This document shows positions 37,880 to 47,968 of a stretch of 64,000 nt of DNA, one piece after another (position 1 is the stretch's first letter; every line of letters starts with the position of its first letter). The DNA lies in contig DASVBY010000047.1 of NCBI GenBank assembly GCA_036381895.1, positions 1 to 64,000 of the forward strand. Direction: 5' to 3'. This stretch comes from JACQFZ01 sp036381895 (GTDB lineage Bacteria; Pseudomonadota; Gammaproteobacteria; Acidiferrobacterales; Sulfurifustaceae). Position numbers and translations under genes: made by a program. The notes under the pieces were generated by a model that was not told the origin of the DNA, searched no databases, and saw only the letters and a list, made by a program, of their open reading frames with translations.

Positions 37880-39061
37880 ATGTCACAGGCAGCCAATGGC
37901 TACCCGACCCCGCCCGGCCGCCCGGCGGGCGCCGCCGCGCCGCGCCCGGTGGTGCTCGTCATCGACGACTCCCGGGTGATCCGCCGCGCGATCGCGAAAA
38001 CGCTCGCGGACGAGTTCGAGCTCATCGAAGCCGAGGACGGGGAAGCGGGCTGGGCACACATCGCCGCCGACCCGCGCATCCAGGTCGTGATCACCGACGT
38101 CGAGATGCCGAAGCTCGACGGCTACGGGCTGCTCGGCCGCCTCCGCGCGGCGGAGGAGCCGCGCCTGCGCGACCTTCCGGCGATCGTCCTCACCGGCGCC
38201 CAGGACGAGCAGTCGCGTGCGCGCGCCTTCGCCTGCGGCGCCACCGATTTCGTCATCAAACCGATCGACGGCGTCCAGCTCCTCGCGCGCACGCGCACCC
38301 ACGCGCGCCTAGATCAAGCGACGCGAAAGCTCAACGAGACGGCGAAATCGCTCGAAGAACACACCGCGATCGACCCCCTCACCGAACTGCACAGCCGCCG
38401 CTACCTGCTGCAGCGCGCCAAGCAGGATCTCGCCTTCGCCAGGCGTCACCGGCAGGACCTCGCGTTGATCCGCATCGAGTTCGACAACTTCCGCGCGATC
38501 TATCAGCACTACGGCGACGAGATCTGCGACCAGATGTTCATCTGGCTCGCCGGACTGATGCGCGCCAACACGCGGACGGAAGACACGCCGGCGCGTATTC
38601 GCGGCGGCGAGTTCGCCATCCTCGCGCCCTGCGCCAACCATCGCGAGGCTTCGGCGCTGTGCGAGCGCCTGCGCGCGGCGGCGGCCGCAACGCCGTTCAA
38701 ACTGAACGGCGTCGCCGTTCCGCTCACGATCAGCCTCGGTGTCGCGACGCTCGCGGGCGACAACGCGGAGACGGTCGACGAGCTGCTCGCGCGCGCCGAG
38801 GAGCGCCTGACGCAGGCGCGGGCGGATGCCAAAGACGCACCCGCCCCGGTGCATGCTCTGCCGCCGGTGAAGCCGCCAGCACCGAACCTCGAGACCGCGC
38901 TCGCGCTCCTCGCGCGCGGCGACGAGGAAGAGCTGACCCCGCACCTCCCCGAGCTTCTCGGGCGGGTGCTGCTGCTGCTCGAGCTTTGCGACCGGCGGCT
39001 CGGGCTCGGCCTCGCCGCCCCCCTCGCCGCGCTTCGGGAGCGCGCGGGACTTGTGAAATAA
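37880..39061 (+). CDS. Receiver protein with degenerate GGDEF domain
   Basis: A 393-residue cytoplasmic protein. The receiver domain (about 23-145) has D29/D30, phospho-Asp73 in ITDVEMPKLDG and Lys127 in IKPID. The GGDEF-like domain (about 163-330) starts IDPLTELHSRRYL, but its signature reads ARIRGGEFAIL, i.e. RGGEF at 241-245, and the metal Asp is replaced in RIEFDNF. It should not make c-di-GMP and may bind or signal by protein contact. A C-terminal helical tail of about 50 residues follows. An AAAGGG site precedes the ATG. Confidence 0.87.
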   Translation: MSQAANGYPTPPGRPAGAAAPRPVVLVIDDSRVIRRAIAKTLADEFELIEAEDGEAGWAHIAADPRIQVVITDVEMPKLDGYGLLGRLRAAEEPRLRDLPAIVLTGAQDEQSRARAFACGATDFVIKPIDGVQLLARTRTHARLDQATRKLNETAKSLEEHTAIDPLTELHSRRYLLQRAKQDLAFARRHRQDLALIRIEFDNFRAIYQHYGDEICDQMFIWLAGLMRANTRTEDTPARIRGGEFAILAPCANHREASALCERLRAAAAATPFKLNGVAVPLTISLGVATLAGDNAETVDELLARAEERLTQARADAKDAPAPVHALPPVKPPAPNLETALALLARGDEEELTPHLPELLGRVLLLLELCDRRLGLGLAAPLAALRERAGLVK

Positions 39062-39130
39062 TGCGCCCATGCCGGGCGCGCTTTCCGAGCCTTCGTCACC
39101 GCGCTGTTCACCGCACACTGCCCCGCGCGT

Positions 39131-40144
39131 ATGAGCCTGCCGTTCGAGCCCGCGTGGTGGTGCCGCAATCCGCACCTCCAGACGATCCTGCCGAACCGCA
39201 TGCGCCCGCGGCCGGCGGTCGCGTTCCGCCGTGAACGCATCGAGCTGCCGGACGGCGATTTCGCGGACATCGACTGGAGCGGCGGCGCCGAGGGCCCCAT
39301 CGTCTTGCTGCTGCACGGCCTGCAGGGCTCTTCGCGCTCCCGCTACGCGGCCGCGCTCGCGCGCGCGTTCGGCGCCGCCGGATGGCGCACGGCGGTGCTG
39401 CACTTCCGCGGCTGCAGCGGCGAGCCGAACCGCCTGCCACGCAGCTACCATTCGGGCGAAACCGGGGATACGGACTATGTGGTGCGCCTGCTGCATGCGC
39501 GCGAGCCGCAAGCTCCGCTCGCGGCCGTGGGGGTTTCGCTCGGGGGCAACGTACTGCTCAAGTGGCTCGGCGAGCGCGGGGCGGACGCGCCGGTGTGCGC
39601 CGCCGTCGCGATCTCGGTTCCCTTCGTGCTCGCGCGCGCGGCCGAACGCCTCGAATCCGGCTTCGCCCGGATCTACCAGTGGGAGCTCCTGTATTCACTC
39701 TGCGCGGCGCTCGAAGCCAAGCGCCGCTCGGTGCAGCTGCCGCTCGCGCTCGGGCGGCGCGTGCGCTTCCGGCGCATGCGCGACTTCGACGATTGCGTGA
39801 CGGCGCCGCTGCACGGGTTTCGCGATGCCGCGCACTACTACGAAGCGAGCAGCTCGCGCCCCTACTTGCCCCGCATTCGCGTGCCGACGCTGCTCATCCA
39901 GGCGCGCGACGACCCGTTCATGTATCCCGACGTCATTCCGGAGCCGCACGAGCTGCCTCCGTGCGTGACGCTCGAGGCGCACGAGCACGGCGGACACGTG
40001 GGTTTCGTCGGCGGGAGGTGGCCCTGGCGACCGCGCTACTATCTCGAGGAACGCGTGCCGCAGTTTCTGCGAGCGCATTTGGTGCAGGCCGAAGACACGC
40101 GCGAGCACCGGGAGGCGCCCGCACTCGGCGAGGTGCGCGGTTAG
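39131..40144 (+). CDS. YheT-family alpha/beta hydrolase
   Basis: A 337-residue cytoplasmic hydrolase. It starts FEPAWWCRNPHLQTILPN, diagnostic for the YheT group. It then shows the oxyanion segment LLLHGLQGSSRSRYA, the arm HFRGCSGEPN, the nucleophile GVSLGGNVLLKWLG (Ser about 137), the Asp in ARDDPFMYP and the His in EHGGHVGFVGG. The family is widespread but its substrate in bacteria is unknown. Confidence 0.9.
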   Translation: MSLPFEPAWWCRNPHLQTILPNRMRPRPAVAFRRERIELPDGDFADIDWSGGAEGPIVLLLHGLQGSSRSRYAAALARAFGAAGWRTAVLHFRGCSGEPNRLPRSYHSGETGDTDYVVRLLHAREPQAPLAAVGVSLGGNVLLKWLGERGADAPVCAAVAISVPFVLARAAERLESGFARIYQWELLYSLCAALEAKRRSVQLPLALGRRVRFRRMRDFDDCVTAPLHGFRDAAHYYEASSSRPYLPRIRVPTLLIQARDDPFMYPDVIPEPHELPPCVTLEAHEHGGHVGFVGGRWPWRPRYYLEERVPQFLRAHLVQAEDTREHREAPALGEVRG

Positions 40145-40403
40145 GCGCTCACGCCGTGTGACCGCGCCGCTCGCACGTCTTGCTGCTTACCCGATTCCCC
40201 GCGTACACCCAGACGAGCAACCAAGGGACCGCGTCCGCAGGCGGCGTCGAACAAACCTGCGGCCGCATGCGCGGCGACGTCGGCACGCATATCGAAGAGA
40301 CGACCCCGAGCGTCGCGATGCCGGCGGCACCCACGGTGAATACGTAGTCGCTCCTTCCGCCGCAGCGCACCGATGTTTCGAGCCGGCGTCCACGCGGCGC
40401 CGC

Positions 40404-42911
40404 CTACGAACGCCGCTTCGCGCGGGCGGTCGGCGCCGCCTGCCACGGATCCTCGGGCCACGGATGCTTCGGGTAGCGGCCCTTCAGCTCCTTGCGCACC
40501 TCGGCATAGGTGCGATCCCAGAATCCGCGCAGGTCCTGCGTCACCTGAATCGGCCGGTGGGCGGGCGACAGGAGATGGAGCATCACCGGCACGCGGCCGA
40601 AGCCCACTCGCGGCGTATCGGCGAGACCGAACATCTCCTGGAGCCTCACTGCCAGCACCGGCGGTTCGCCGGGCCGGTACTCGAGGCGCAGGCGCGAACC
40701 GCTCGGAACGGCGAGATGCGTCGGCGCGCCCTGCTCGAGCCGCCGCGCCTGCTCGGGCGAGAGCCGTGCGCGCAGGATCGCGAGCAGGTCGAGGCGCGCG
40801 AGATGGTCCCGCCGCGTACAGCCGTCGAGATAGGGACCGAGCCACTCGTCGAGCGTTGCCGCGAGCGCCGCGTCCGAGACGTCGGGCCAGCCCTCGTCCG
40901 GAAACCAGGCGCGCAGCGACAGCACGCGCGCCTGCCAGGCTCTCGCCTCGGGCGTCCATGGGAGCGCCTCGAGCCCGAGGCGCCGCACCCCTTCCAGCAT
41001 GGCCGCGCGCATCTGCTCCGGCGCCGCCGCGGCGAGCGTCTCGCTGCGCAGCACCAGCCGTCCGAGCCGTTCCTCCCGGCGCGCGACCACGGCGCTCGCC
41101 TGCTCGTCCCATCGCACCACGTCCTCCGTCACGAGGCGCGGCGCGAGCGCGGCGCGGATCGCTTCGAGCGTGATCGGCGCCGCGAGGTGGATGATGCCCT
41201 CGGCCTCGCCGGCATCTACGTGCGCGGCAACCAGGTACGGCGCACGCAGGCGCGCTTCGTGATCCGGCAGGCGCACCCCTCGCCCGCTCGCCAGCACGTA
41301 GCGCGTCCCATTGGCGTTGCGGCTCGCGGCCACGCGATCGGGATAGGCCAGCGCGAGCAGCGCCCCCGGGTCCGTGTCGGCGGGCGCTTCGCCGGCGCCG
41401 TCGCCGGCGGGGAGCAGACGCCGCCATTGCCGCGCCGCCTGATCGGCGCGTGCGCAGGCGGCGGGGTCAGCACCGTAGGCCTGCGCACCAGCACGGCCGC
41501 GGCGGCGAAACGCTCCAAGCGCTTCGAGGCGCTCGGCGATGTCGACCGTATCGCGGGCGCCCGCGGGGAAAACGTCGCGCTCACTGAGGAGCGCAGCGAG
41601 ATCGCAGGCTTGCTCGGCGGCGCCGCGCTGGGCGGCGGCGAGCAGCAGATGCGCAAGGCGCGGGTGCAGCGGCAGCGCCGCCATGCGTCGGCCTTCGGGC
41701 GTGATCCGCCCGTCGCGATCGAGCGCACCGAGATCGCGCAGCAACTCCTGCGCCTGTGCGAGCGCGCCGGGCGGCGGGGGATCGAGCCAGAGGAGCTCGC
41801 CGGGATCCTTCGCGCCCCAGAGCGCGAGCTCGAGCGCCAACGGGGCGAGATCGGCGGTCTTGATCTCGGGGAGCGGCTGCGGCAGCAGTCCGCGCTGCGT
41901 CCCTTCGGTCCAGAGCCGATAGCACACGCCCGGACCGAGGCGGCCGGCTCGCCCCGCGCGCTGTTCCGCGGAAGCGCGCGCGACGCGCACGGTCGCGAGC
42001 CGCGTGAGGCCGGTCGCGGGATCGAACTGCGGCACGCGCGCGTAGCCGACATCGACGACGACCTGTACGCCTTCGATCGTGAGGCTCGTCTCGGCGATCG
42101 CCGTCGCCAGCACGACCTTGCGCCGCGCGGCGCCGGGGGCGATCGCCCGCTGCTGCTCTTCCCAGGGGAGGTCGCCGTAGAGCGGATAGACGTCGATTCG
42201 GCCCGCGAGATCCGCGAGCAGCGCCTGCGTCCGGCGGATCTCGCCGCCACCCGGCAGGAACACCAGCACGTCCCCCTCGTGTGCCGCGAGTACCTGCCGC
42301 ACCGCGGCCGCAGCTCGCGCCGGCAACGGTCCCTCGGGCTCGCGCAGCGCGTAGCGCACCTCGACCGGAAACGCGCGTCCGGCGCTCGTCACCAGCGGTG
42401 CGCGCAGCAGCGCGGCGACTGCCGCGCCATCGAGCGTGGCCGACATCAACAGCACCTTGAGGTCCGGCCGCAGCACTCGCTGACTGTCGAGCACGAGCGC
42501 GAGCCCCAGATCGGTCTGCAGGTGGCGCTCGTGAAACTCATCGAAGATGACGAGTCCGACGCCTTCGAGCGCCGGATCGTCCTGCAGCCGGCGTGTGAGG
42601 ATGCCCTCGGTCACGACTTCGATCCGCGTGCGCGCCGACACCCGGTGCTCGAAGCGAATGCGGTAGCCGACGGTCTCGCCCGGCGCTTCGCCCCGGAGCG
42701 CGGCCATCCGCGCGGCGGCGGCGCGCGCCGCCAGGCGCCGCGGTTCGAGCAGCACGATGCGCCGCCCGGCGAGCCACGGTTCATCGAGCAGCGCGAGCGG
42801 TACCGCTGTCGTCTTGCCCGCGCCGGGCGGTGCCTGCAGCACGACCGCCGCATTGGCGGCGAGCGCGCCGCGCAGCTCCGGGAGCGCCGCGGAGATCGGC
42901 AGCTCGATCAT
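40404..42911 (-). CDS. hrpB: ATP-dependent helicase HrpB
   Basis: An 835-residue DEAH-type helicase. Motif I is APPGAGKTTAVPLAL (about residue 27), motif II is DEFH in FDEFHERHLQTDL, motif III is SAT, and motif VI is QRAGRAGRLGPG. The C-terminal HrpB-specific region includes AKDPGELLWLDPPPPGAL and LRGFWDRTYAEVRKELKGRYPKHPWPEDP. HrpB is linked to RNA metabolism, but its exact target is unresolved. The 259 bp downstream (40145-40403) contain nothing recognisable. Confidence 0.95.
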   Translation of the reverse strand: MIELPISAALPELRGALAANAAVVLQAPPGAGKTTAVPLALLDEPWLAGRRIVLLEPRRLAARAAAARMAALRGEAPGETVGYRIRFEHRVSARTRIEVVTEGILTRRLQDDPALEGVGLVIFDEFHERHLQTDLGLALVLDSQRVLRPDLKVLLMSATLDGAAVAALLRAPLVTSAGRAFPVEVRYALREPEGPLPARAAAAVRQVLAAHEGDVLVFLPGGGEIRRTQALLADLAGRIDVYPLYGDLPWEEQQRAIAPGAARRKVVLATAIAETSLTIEGVQVVVDVGYARVPQFDPATGLTRLATVRVARASAEQRAGRAGRLGPGVCYRLWTEGTQRGLLPQPLPEIKTADLAPLALELALWGAKDPGELLWLDPPPPGALAQAQELLRDLGALDRDGRITPEGRRMAALPLHPRLAHLLLAAAQRGAAEQACDLAALLSERDVFPAGARDTVDIAERLEALGAFRRRGRAGAQAYGADPAACARADQAARQWRRLLPAGDGAGEAPADTDPGALLALAYPDRVAASRNANGTRYVLASGRGVRLPDHEARLRAPYLVAAHVDAGEAEGIIHLAAPITLEAIRAALAPRLVTEDVVRWDEQASAVVARREERLGRLVLRSETLAAAAPEQMRAAMLEGVRRLGLEALPWTPEARAWQARVLSLRAWFPDEGWPDVSDAALAATLDEWLGPYLDGCTRRDHLARLDLLAILRARLSPEQARRLEQGAPTHLAVPSGSRLRLEYRPGEPPVLAVRLQEMFGLADTPRVGFGRVPVMLHLLSPAHRPIQVTQDLRGFWDRTYAEVRKELKGRYPKHPWPEDPWQAAPTARAKRRS

Positions 42912-43069
42912 CGGCGCAAACGGGAACCGCGCTGGCGAGCGCCCGTGGCTGTCAGTAACATGGAGGGAAAAGGCCTGTCGAGAATTCCAGCGATTTTATC
43001 ACCCGCCGTGCGCCCGCGACCGCACGCCGCGCTCGCCGGACAACGCCCCGGCTGTCGGCTGGCGCGGAC

Positions 43070-43963
43070 ATGCCAGCACGCACCATGGAGACCGCGAAGA
43101 TCCACGTGATGGCGGACGGCACGCCGCTGCATTACCGCATCCGGCGCGCCGACCGGCCGCAGGGCGTCGTCGTGCTGCTGCACGGCCTCGCGAGCAATCT
43201 GACGCGCTGGTCGGAGTTCGTCGAGCAAACGCGGCTGCGGCGCACGTGGGATCTCCTGCGCATCGACCTGCGCGGCCACGGCGAATCGATGATGCGCGGC
43301 CGCATCGGCATGGAGATCTGGAGCAACGACCTGGCGGACGTGCTCGACGCCGAAGGCTACCCGCAGGCCGTCCTCGTCGGCCACAGCCTGGGCGCGCACC
43401 TTGCGCTGCACTTCGCCGCACGCTTCCCGGGCCGCGCGCGCGGCCTGGTGCTGATCGATCCGGTGTTCCCGCGGGCGCTGCGCGGCTACCGCCGCTGGCT
43501 GATGCGGCTGCGCGGCCTCCTCGGCGCGGCCGCGGCGCTCGTGCGCCTCGCGAACGCGCTCGGACTGCGGCGCCGCACGTTTCCGCGCCGCGACCTGCGC
43601 GTGCTCGACGAACAGGTCCGGGCCGAGCTGCTCGCGGCCGGGAACAACCGCGAGTTCGTGCGGCGCTACTCGTCGATGCGCGCGGATCTCGTGTACTTCC
43701 CGGTCAGCCACTATCTGCAGGAGCTGAACGAAATGCTGCGCCCGCTGCCGCCGCTCGCCGCGCTCGACGTTCCGATCCTGGTGCTGCTGTCGCGCGGCGT
43801 CACGTACACCGATCCGGCGGCCACGGAGCGGCTGCTCGACGCGGCCCCCAACGTCGAGCGCGCGACCATCGACGCGTACCACTGGCCGCTCACCGAGCAG
43901 CCGCAGCAGGTGCGGGAGGCGATCGAAGCCTGGTTCGCGCGGCGGTTCGAGCCGGCCGCGTAG
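43070..43963 (+). CDS. Alpha/beta-fold hydrolase
   Basis: A 297-residue hydrolase with the canonical blocks VVVLLHGLASNLTRW (about 32-46), RIDLRGHGES, VGHSLGAHLALHFA (Ser about 104), the acid near VLLSRGVTYTDP and the His in IDAYHWPLTEQP. No signal peptide. The closest look is to the lactonase/haloperoxidase-type group; the substrate is unknown. The ATG at 43070 is used, with an alternative 15 bases later. Divergent from hrpB, with a 158 bp intergenic region. Confidence 0.88.
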   Translation: MPARTMETAKIHVMADGTPLHYRIRRADRPQGVVVLLHGLASNLTRWSEFVEQTRLRRTWDLLRIDLRGHGESMMRGRIGMEIWSNDLADVLDAEGYPQAVLVGHSLGAHLALHFAARFPGRARGLVLIDPVFPRALRGYRRWLMRLRGLLGAAAALVRLANALGLRRRTFPRRDLRVLDEQVRAELLAAGNNREFVRRYSSMRADLVYFPVSHYLQELNEMLRPLPPLAALDVPILVLLSRGVTYTDPAATERLLDAAPNVERATIDAYHWPLTEQPQQVREAIEAWFARRFEPAA

Positions 43964-43972
43964 AAGAGGCGG

Positions 43973-46207
43973 CTAGCGCTTGCGCAGCGCGCGCGGCGGG
44001 GGCGCCGTGCGCGCGGGGAAGCGCTGCCGCCGCGGCGGTACCCGCGGTGCGCCCGCCATCGGCGGCGGCGCGAGCAGGTTCTCGGCCGGCCGCGCGATCG
44101 CATAGCCCTGCGCGTAGTCCACGCCGAGCTCGGTCAACCGCCGCAGCGTCTGCTCGTCTTCGACCGCCTCCGCGACCGTACGCATGTTGAGCGCGCGGGC
44201 GATCTGCACGATCGAGCGCACCATGACGGCGTCGACGGTCTCGGTCTCGAGGTTCTGGGCGAACGCGCCGGACATCTTGATGAACGCGACCGGCAGGTGC
44301 TTGAGGTAGCTGAGCGAGCTGAAGCCGGAACCGAAGTCATCGAGCGCGAAACGGCAGCCGACGCGCGCGAGCGCCTCGATCGCCGTGCGCGCGTGCTGCA
44401 GGTCGCGCACCGCCGCCTGTTCCGTGATCTCGAACACGATGTGCTGACCGGCGAGCCCGTGGCGCGCGAGCTCTCCCGCGACGCGCCGGGCGAACGCTTC
44501 GCCCTGCTCGAACACGTGGCCGGACACGTTCACGAAGAACGTCGCGGGACGCCCGTGCGCGTGCAGCGCGGCGAGCTCCTCGCACGCGCGCCGGATCACC
44601 CAGTCGTCCAGGTCCCCGATCAACCCGAAGCGATCGGCCACCGGAAGGAACGCGGTCGGCGACACCAGCTCTCCTCCGGGCGCCGCGAGGCGCAGCAGCA
44701 GCTCGTACATCTCGCCGCCCGCGTGCCGCAGATCCAGGATCGGCTGATACACGAACCTGAGCGCGTTGTCCTGGATCGCCGTGCGCACGTAGCGCGACCA
44801 CGCGGGGCTGTCGTCCTCGCGCGGCGCGGCCGCGCCTTCGCCGTTGGTACCCCGCTCGTAGGCCGCATGCCGGTTGCCACCGCGCGCTTTCGCCTGCGCG
44901 CACGCGGCGCGCGCCTGCGCCACGATCCGCTCCGGCTGTTCCGCGCCGTTGACCATGGCGATGCCGATGCTCGCACTGATCGCGAGCCGCAGCTCCCCGG
45001 CGCTGAACTGGTACTCCTGCATCACCTGATTGATCGAGCGGGCGACCTTGAGCGCGCCCTCGCGGCTCACGCCGCGGGCGAGCGCGATGAACTCGTCGCC
45101 CTCGAAGCGGGCGAGCACGTCGTTCTCGCGGATACGCGATCGCAGCAGCCCGGCGACCTGCCCGAGCAGGCGGTCGCCGGCGGCGGCGCCCAGGCGCTCG
45201 TTGACCGCGCGGAAGCCGTCGAGGTCGATGCAGAGCACCGCACCCCCGTCGCCGTTCCGGCCGCCGCGGCTGCATTCGAGCGCGAGCTCCCTGAAGAAAT
45301 AGCGCTGGTTCACGAGCCCGGTCAGCGGATCGCATTCCGCACGCCGCAGCGCTTCGTCGCGCTGCCGGATCGCCGCGAGCGTGGCACCGAGCGCCTGGCG
45401 GATCGCCACGATTTCGCGGTCGCCGCCGCCGCTCACGTCGACGTTGATCTCGCCGCGCGCGAGGCGCGCGAGGGGCTCTTCGAGCGCGGTCAGGGGCGCC
45501 ATCGCCCGGCGCACCCAATGCCGACCGAACACCACGACGACGCCGAGGACGAACGCGAGCGCAAGACTGCCGGCGATCAGGCTGCGCTCGAACAGCACCT
45601 GCTGCGCGCCCGCGTCGAACACGAAGTCGAGGTAGCCGATGGTGCGCGTCGTCTGGCGCGCCGGTACGCGCTCGAGGTCGAACATCGCATCCGGCGCGAG
45701 CGTGCGCACGCGCACCGGCGCCGTGACGCGCAGCCGCGCCCCGTCGAGCATGCCGAGGTAGTAGCCCTGCGCGCCGCCCTCTGCCCGAGCCCGCTCCTCG
45801 GGGCCGAGATCGCCGGACAGATGCGGCACCGTCTTGACGTACTCGCCGAGCAGCTCCGCGCCGCTCGCGGCGTAGTAGCGCACGTGCACGATCTCGGGGA
45901 AGCGGGCAAGACGGCGCGAGAGCGCCTGCATCGCCCCGTCGCGGTCGCTCGAGGCGTAGAGCGGCGTTCCGAGCTCATCGAGCTCGGCCAGCCATTGCAC
46001 GGCCTGCTTGCGCGCGCTGTCCTCGATCAACCGCCCGCCGGCCCACCAGATGCCGGCGACACCGGCGAGGTAAACGAGCAGCGCCGTCACGGCGAGCGCC
46101 GTGAGCAGCCGGCCGACGAGACTGCGGCTGTCGCCGCTGCGCGCGGCGCGACCCTGCGCCGCGAGCTCGCGCAGCCGCTGCCACGCGCGGCGCACGTCAG
46201 AAGACAT
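43973..46207 (-). CDS. Membrane GGDEF-EAL protein
   Basis: A 744-residue c-di-GMP receptor enzyme. Membrane helices lie at about 32-55 and 209-230, enclosing a periplasmic sensor of about 150 residues; a HAMP-like linker follows. The GGDEF domain carries EGDEF at 369-373, a tolerated variant. The EAL domain (about 470-720) has YELLLRL for the EAL motif, FVNVSGHVF, FEITE and DDFGSGFSS. KMSGAF keeps the catalytic Lys but has Ser in place of the usual Asp. One or both activities may be retained. It overlaps by 11 bp the upstream lipoprotein gene, probably its ligand-binding partner. Confidence 0.9.
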   Translation of the reverse strand: MSSDVRRAWQRLRELAAQGRAARSGDSRSLVGRLLTALAVTALLVYLAGVAGIWWAGGRLIEDSARKQAVQWLAELDELGTPLYASSDRDGAMQALSRRLARFPEIVHVRYYAASGAELLGEYVKTVPHLSGDLGPEERARAEGGAQGYYLGMLDGARLRVTAPVRVRTLAPDAMFDLERVPARQTTRTIGYLDFVFDAGAQQVLFERSLIAGSLALAFVLGVVVVFGRHWVRRAMAPLTALEEPLARLARGEINVDVSGGGDREIVAIRQALGATLAAIRQRDEALRRAECDPLTGLVNQRYFFRELALECSRGGRNGDGGAVLCIDLDGFRAVNERLGAAAGDRLLGQVAGLLRSRIRENDVLARFEGDEFIALARGVSREGALKVARSINQVMQEYQFSAGELRLAISASIGIAMVNGAEQPERIVAQARAACAQAKARGGNRHAAYERGTNGEGAAAPREDDSPAWSRYVRTAIQDNALRFVYQPILDLRHAGGEMYELLLRLAAPGGELVSPTAFLPVADRFGLIGDLDDWVIRRACEELAALHAHGRPATFFVNVSGHVFEQGEAFARRVAGELARHGLAGQHIVFEITEQAAVRDLQHARTAIEALARVGCRFALDDFGSGFSSLSYLKHLPVAFIKMSGAFAQNLETETVDAVMVRSIVQIARALNMRTVAEAVEDEQTLRRLTELGVDYAQGYAIARPAENLLAPPPMAGAPRVPPRRQRFPARTAPPPRALRKR

Positions 46208-47150
46208 AAACGCCTCCCCGCAGCGGCTCGGGCACCGCCAAACCGAGCTGCTGTGCCACGCGCAGGTTCACCGAGACGCGCGCGCGCGTGAGCGGCGCGA
46301 TGCGCGGCGCCGCGTCGCCGGCGCGCAGCTGTTCGAGCACGCGCTCGGCGATGTCCTCGGGATCGCCTTCCGCGCTGAGCAGCCCGCCGTACTCGAGCAG
46401 TTGCTGGTTGAACACGAGCGTCTGGCGCCCGTGGCGCAGCGCGTGCGCGAGCGTCTCGCGCAGCGCCTCGATGCTGAGGACACGGTAATCGGGAAGGATC
46501 CAGATGCCCTGCACCTCGGGCGCGAGGCGCTTGGTGACGTAGAGGAGCTCGCGATCCGACGCCACCCGGTTCACGTCGAGCGCGATGCCGAGGCGCGCAG
46601 CGGCCGCCTCGGCCTCGCGCACGAACTCGCGCGCACCGGGCCCGGCCACCAGCAGCACCCGGTGCAGCTGCGGATCGAGCAGCTTCCAGGCCTGCAGCTG
46701 CTTCAGTGCGGGCGGCGTCGCGCGCACGCCGCGCATGGTGCGGGTGACGCCGTCGGAAAGGTCCGGGTAGAAGTACTGACAGAAAACCACGCGACCGGAG
46801 AACGCGGCAGCTGCGCGCGCCGCCGGCGGGCCGATCGCGATCACACGCACGCCTTCGTCGTCGCGCAGGCGCCGGATCACCTCATGGTGCGCCTTCAGAT
46901 CGCCCTCGAGCACGTAGACGGTCGCCCGCTCGAGGCGCGTGCGCAGCGCATCCGCCACCTGCTGATAGGGGCCGATGCGATCGCTGACCAATATGGCAGT
47001 ATCGGCGGCCGGGGGTCGCGGGGCAGGCTCTTCGCGCGGGCCGACGATTGCGCAGCCCGCCAACGCCGCGGCGCAAACGAACGCGAATATCCTCCCCGTG
47101 CCGAAGGCCGTGAACCGCCCGGCGACGGATAAGCGCTGTTCCTCCCGCAC
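46197..47150 (-). CDS. ABC-transporter substrate-binding-like lipoprotein
   Basis: A 317-residue lipoprotein: the N-terminal hydrophobic segment ends in a lipobox ALAGC (Cys about 33). The body resembles the ABC substrate-binding group of PF04392 (TrpX-like), with ILVSDRIGPYQQVADALR, a central VIAIGPPAARAA segment, GIWILPDYRVLS and LVFNQQLLEYGG. No permease or ATPase gene is next to it. Instead it overlaps a membrane GGDEF-EAL gene, which suggests it delivers a ligand signal to the receptor in the periplasm. The ligand is unknown. Confidence 0.82.
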   Translation of the reverse strand: MREEQRLSVAGRFTAFGTGRIFAFVCAAALAGCAIVGPREEPAPRPPAADTAILVSDRIGPYQQVADALRTRLERATVYVLEGDLKAHHEVIRRLRDDEGVRVIAIGPPAARAAAAFSGRVVFCQYFYPDLSDGVTRTMRGVRATPPALKQLQAWKLLDPQLHRVLLVAGPGAREFVREAEAAAARLGIALDVNRVASDRELLYVTKRLAPEVQGIWILPDYRVLSIEALRETLAHALRHGRQTLVFNQQLLEYGGLLSAEGDPEDIAERVLEQLRAGDAAPRIAPLTRARVSVNLRVAQQLGLAVPEPLRGGVYVF

Positions 47151-47245
47151 TCTGTTCTCCTATGGGCTTCGGCCGGCCAGCCGCGCATCCCGCCACTTGG
47201 AAGTCTAATCCCCCACCGGCAGGGCGCAAATCGAGACCCCTTCGG

Positions 47246-47890
<645 letters not shown>

Positions 47891-47968
47891 CGCAACCCGC
47901 TCGCGCCGCGCAAAGACCCGTTTGTTCGTGCGCCGGTCGCGATAGTTAAATGATCGTGGAGTCTCGCC

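Noticed and set aside
40149..40370. A 73-codon frame in the gap between the YheT-like gene and hrpB
   Set aside because: It has no ribosome site and no family likeness, and competing frames of equal quality cover the same bases.
40158..43109. A 983-codon open frame on the plus strand
   Set aside because: It is antisense to hrpB, whose helicase motifs are complete.
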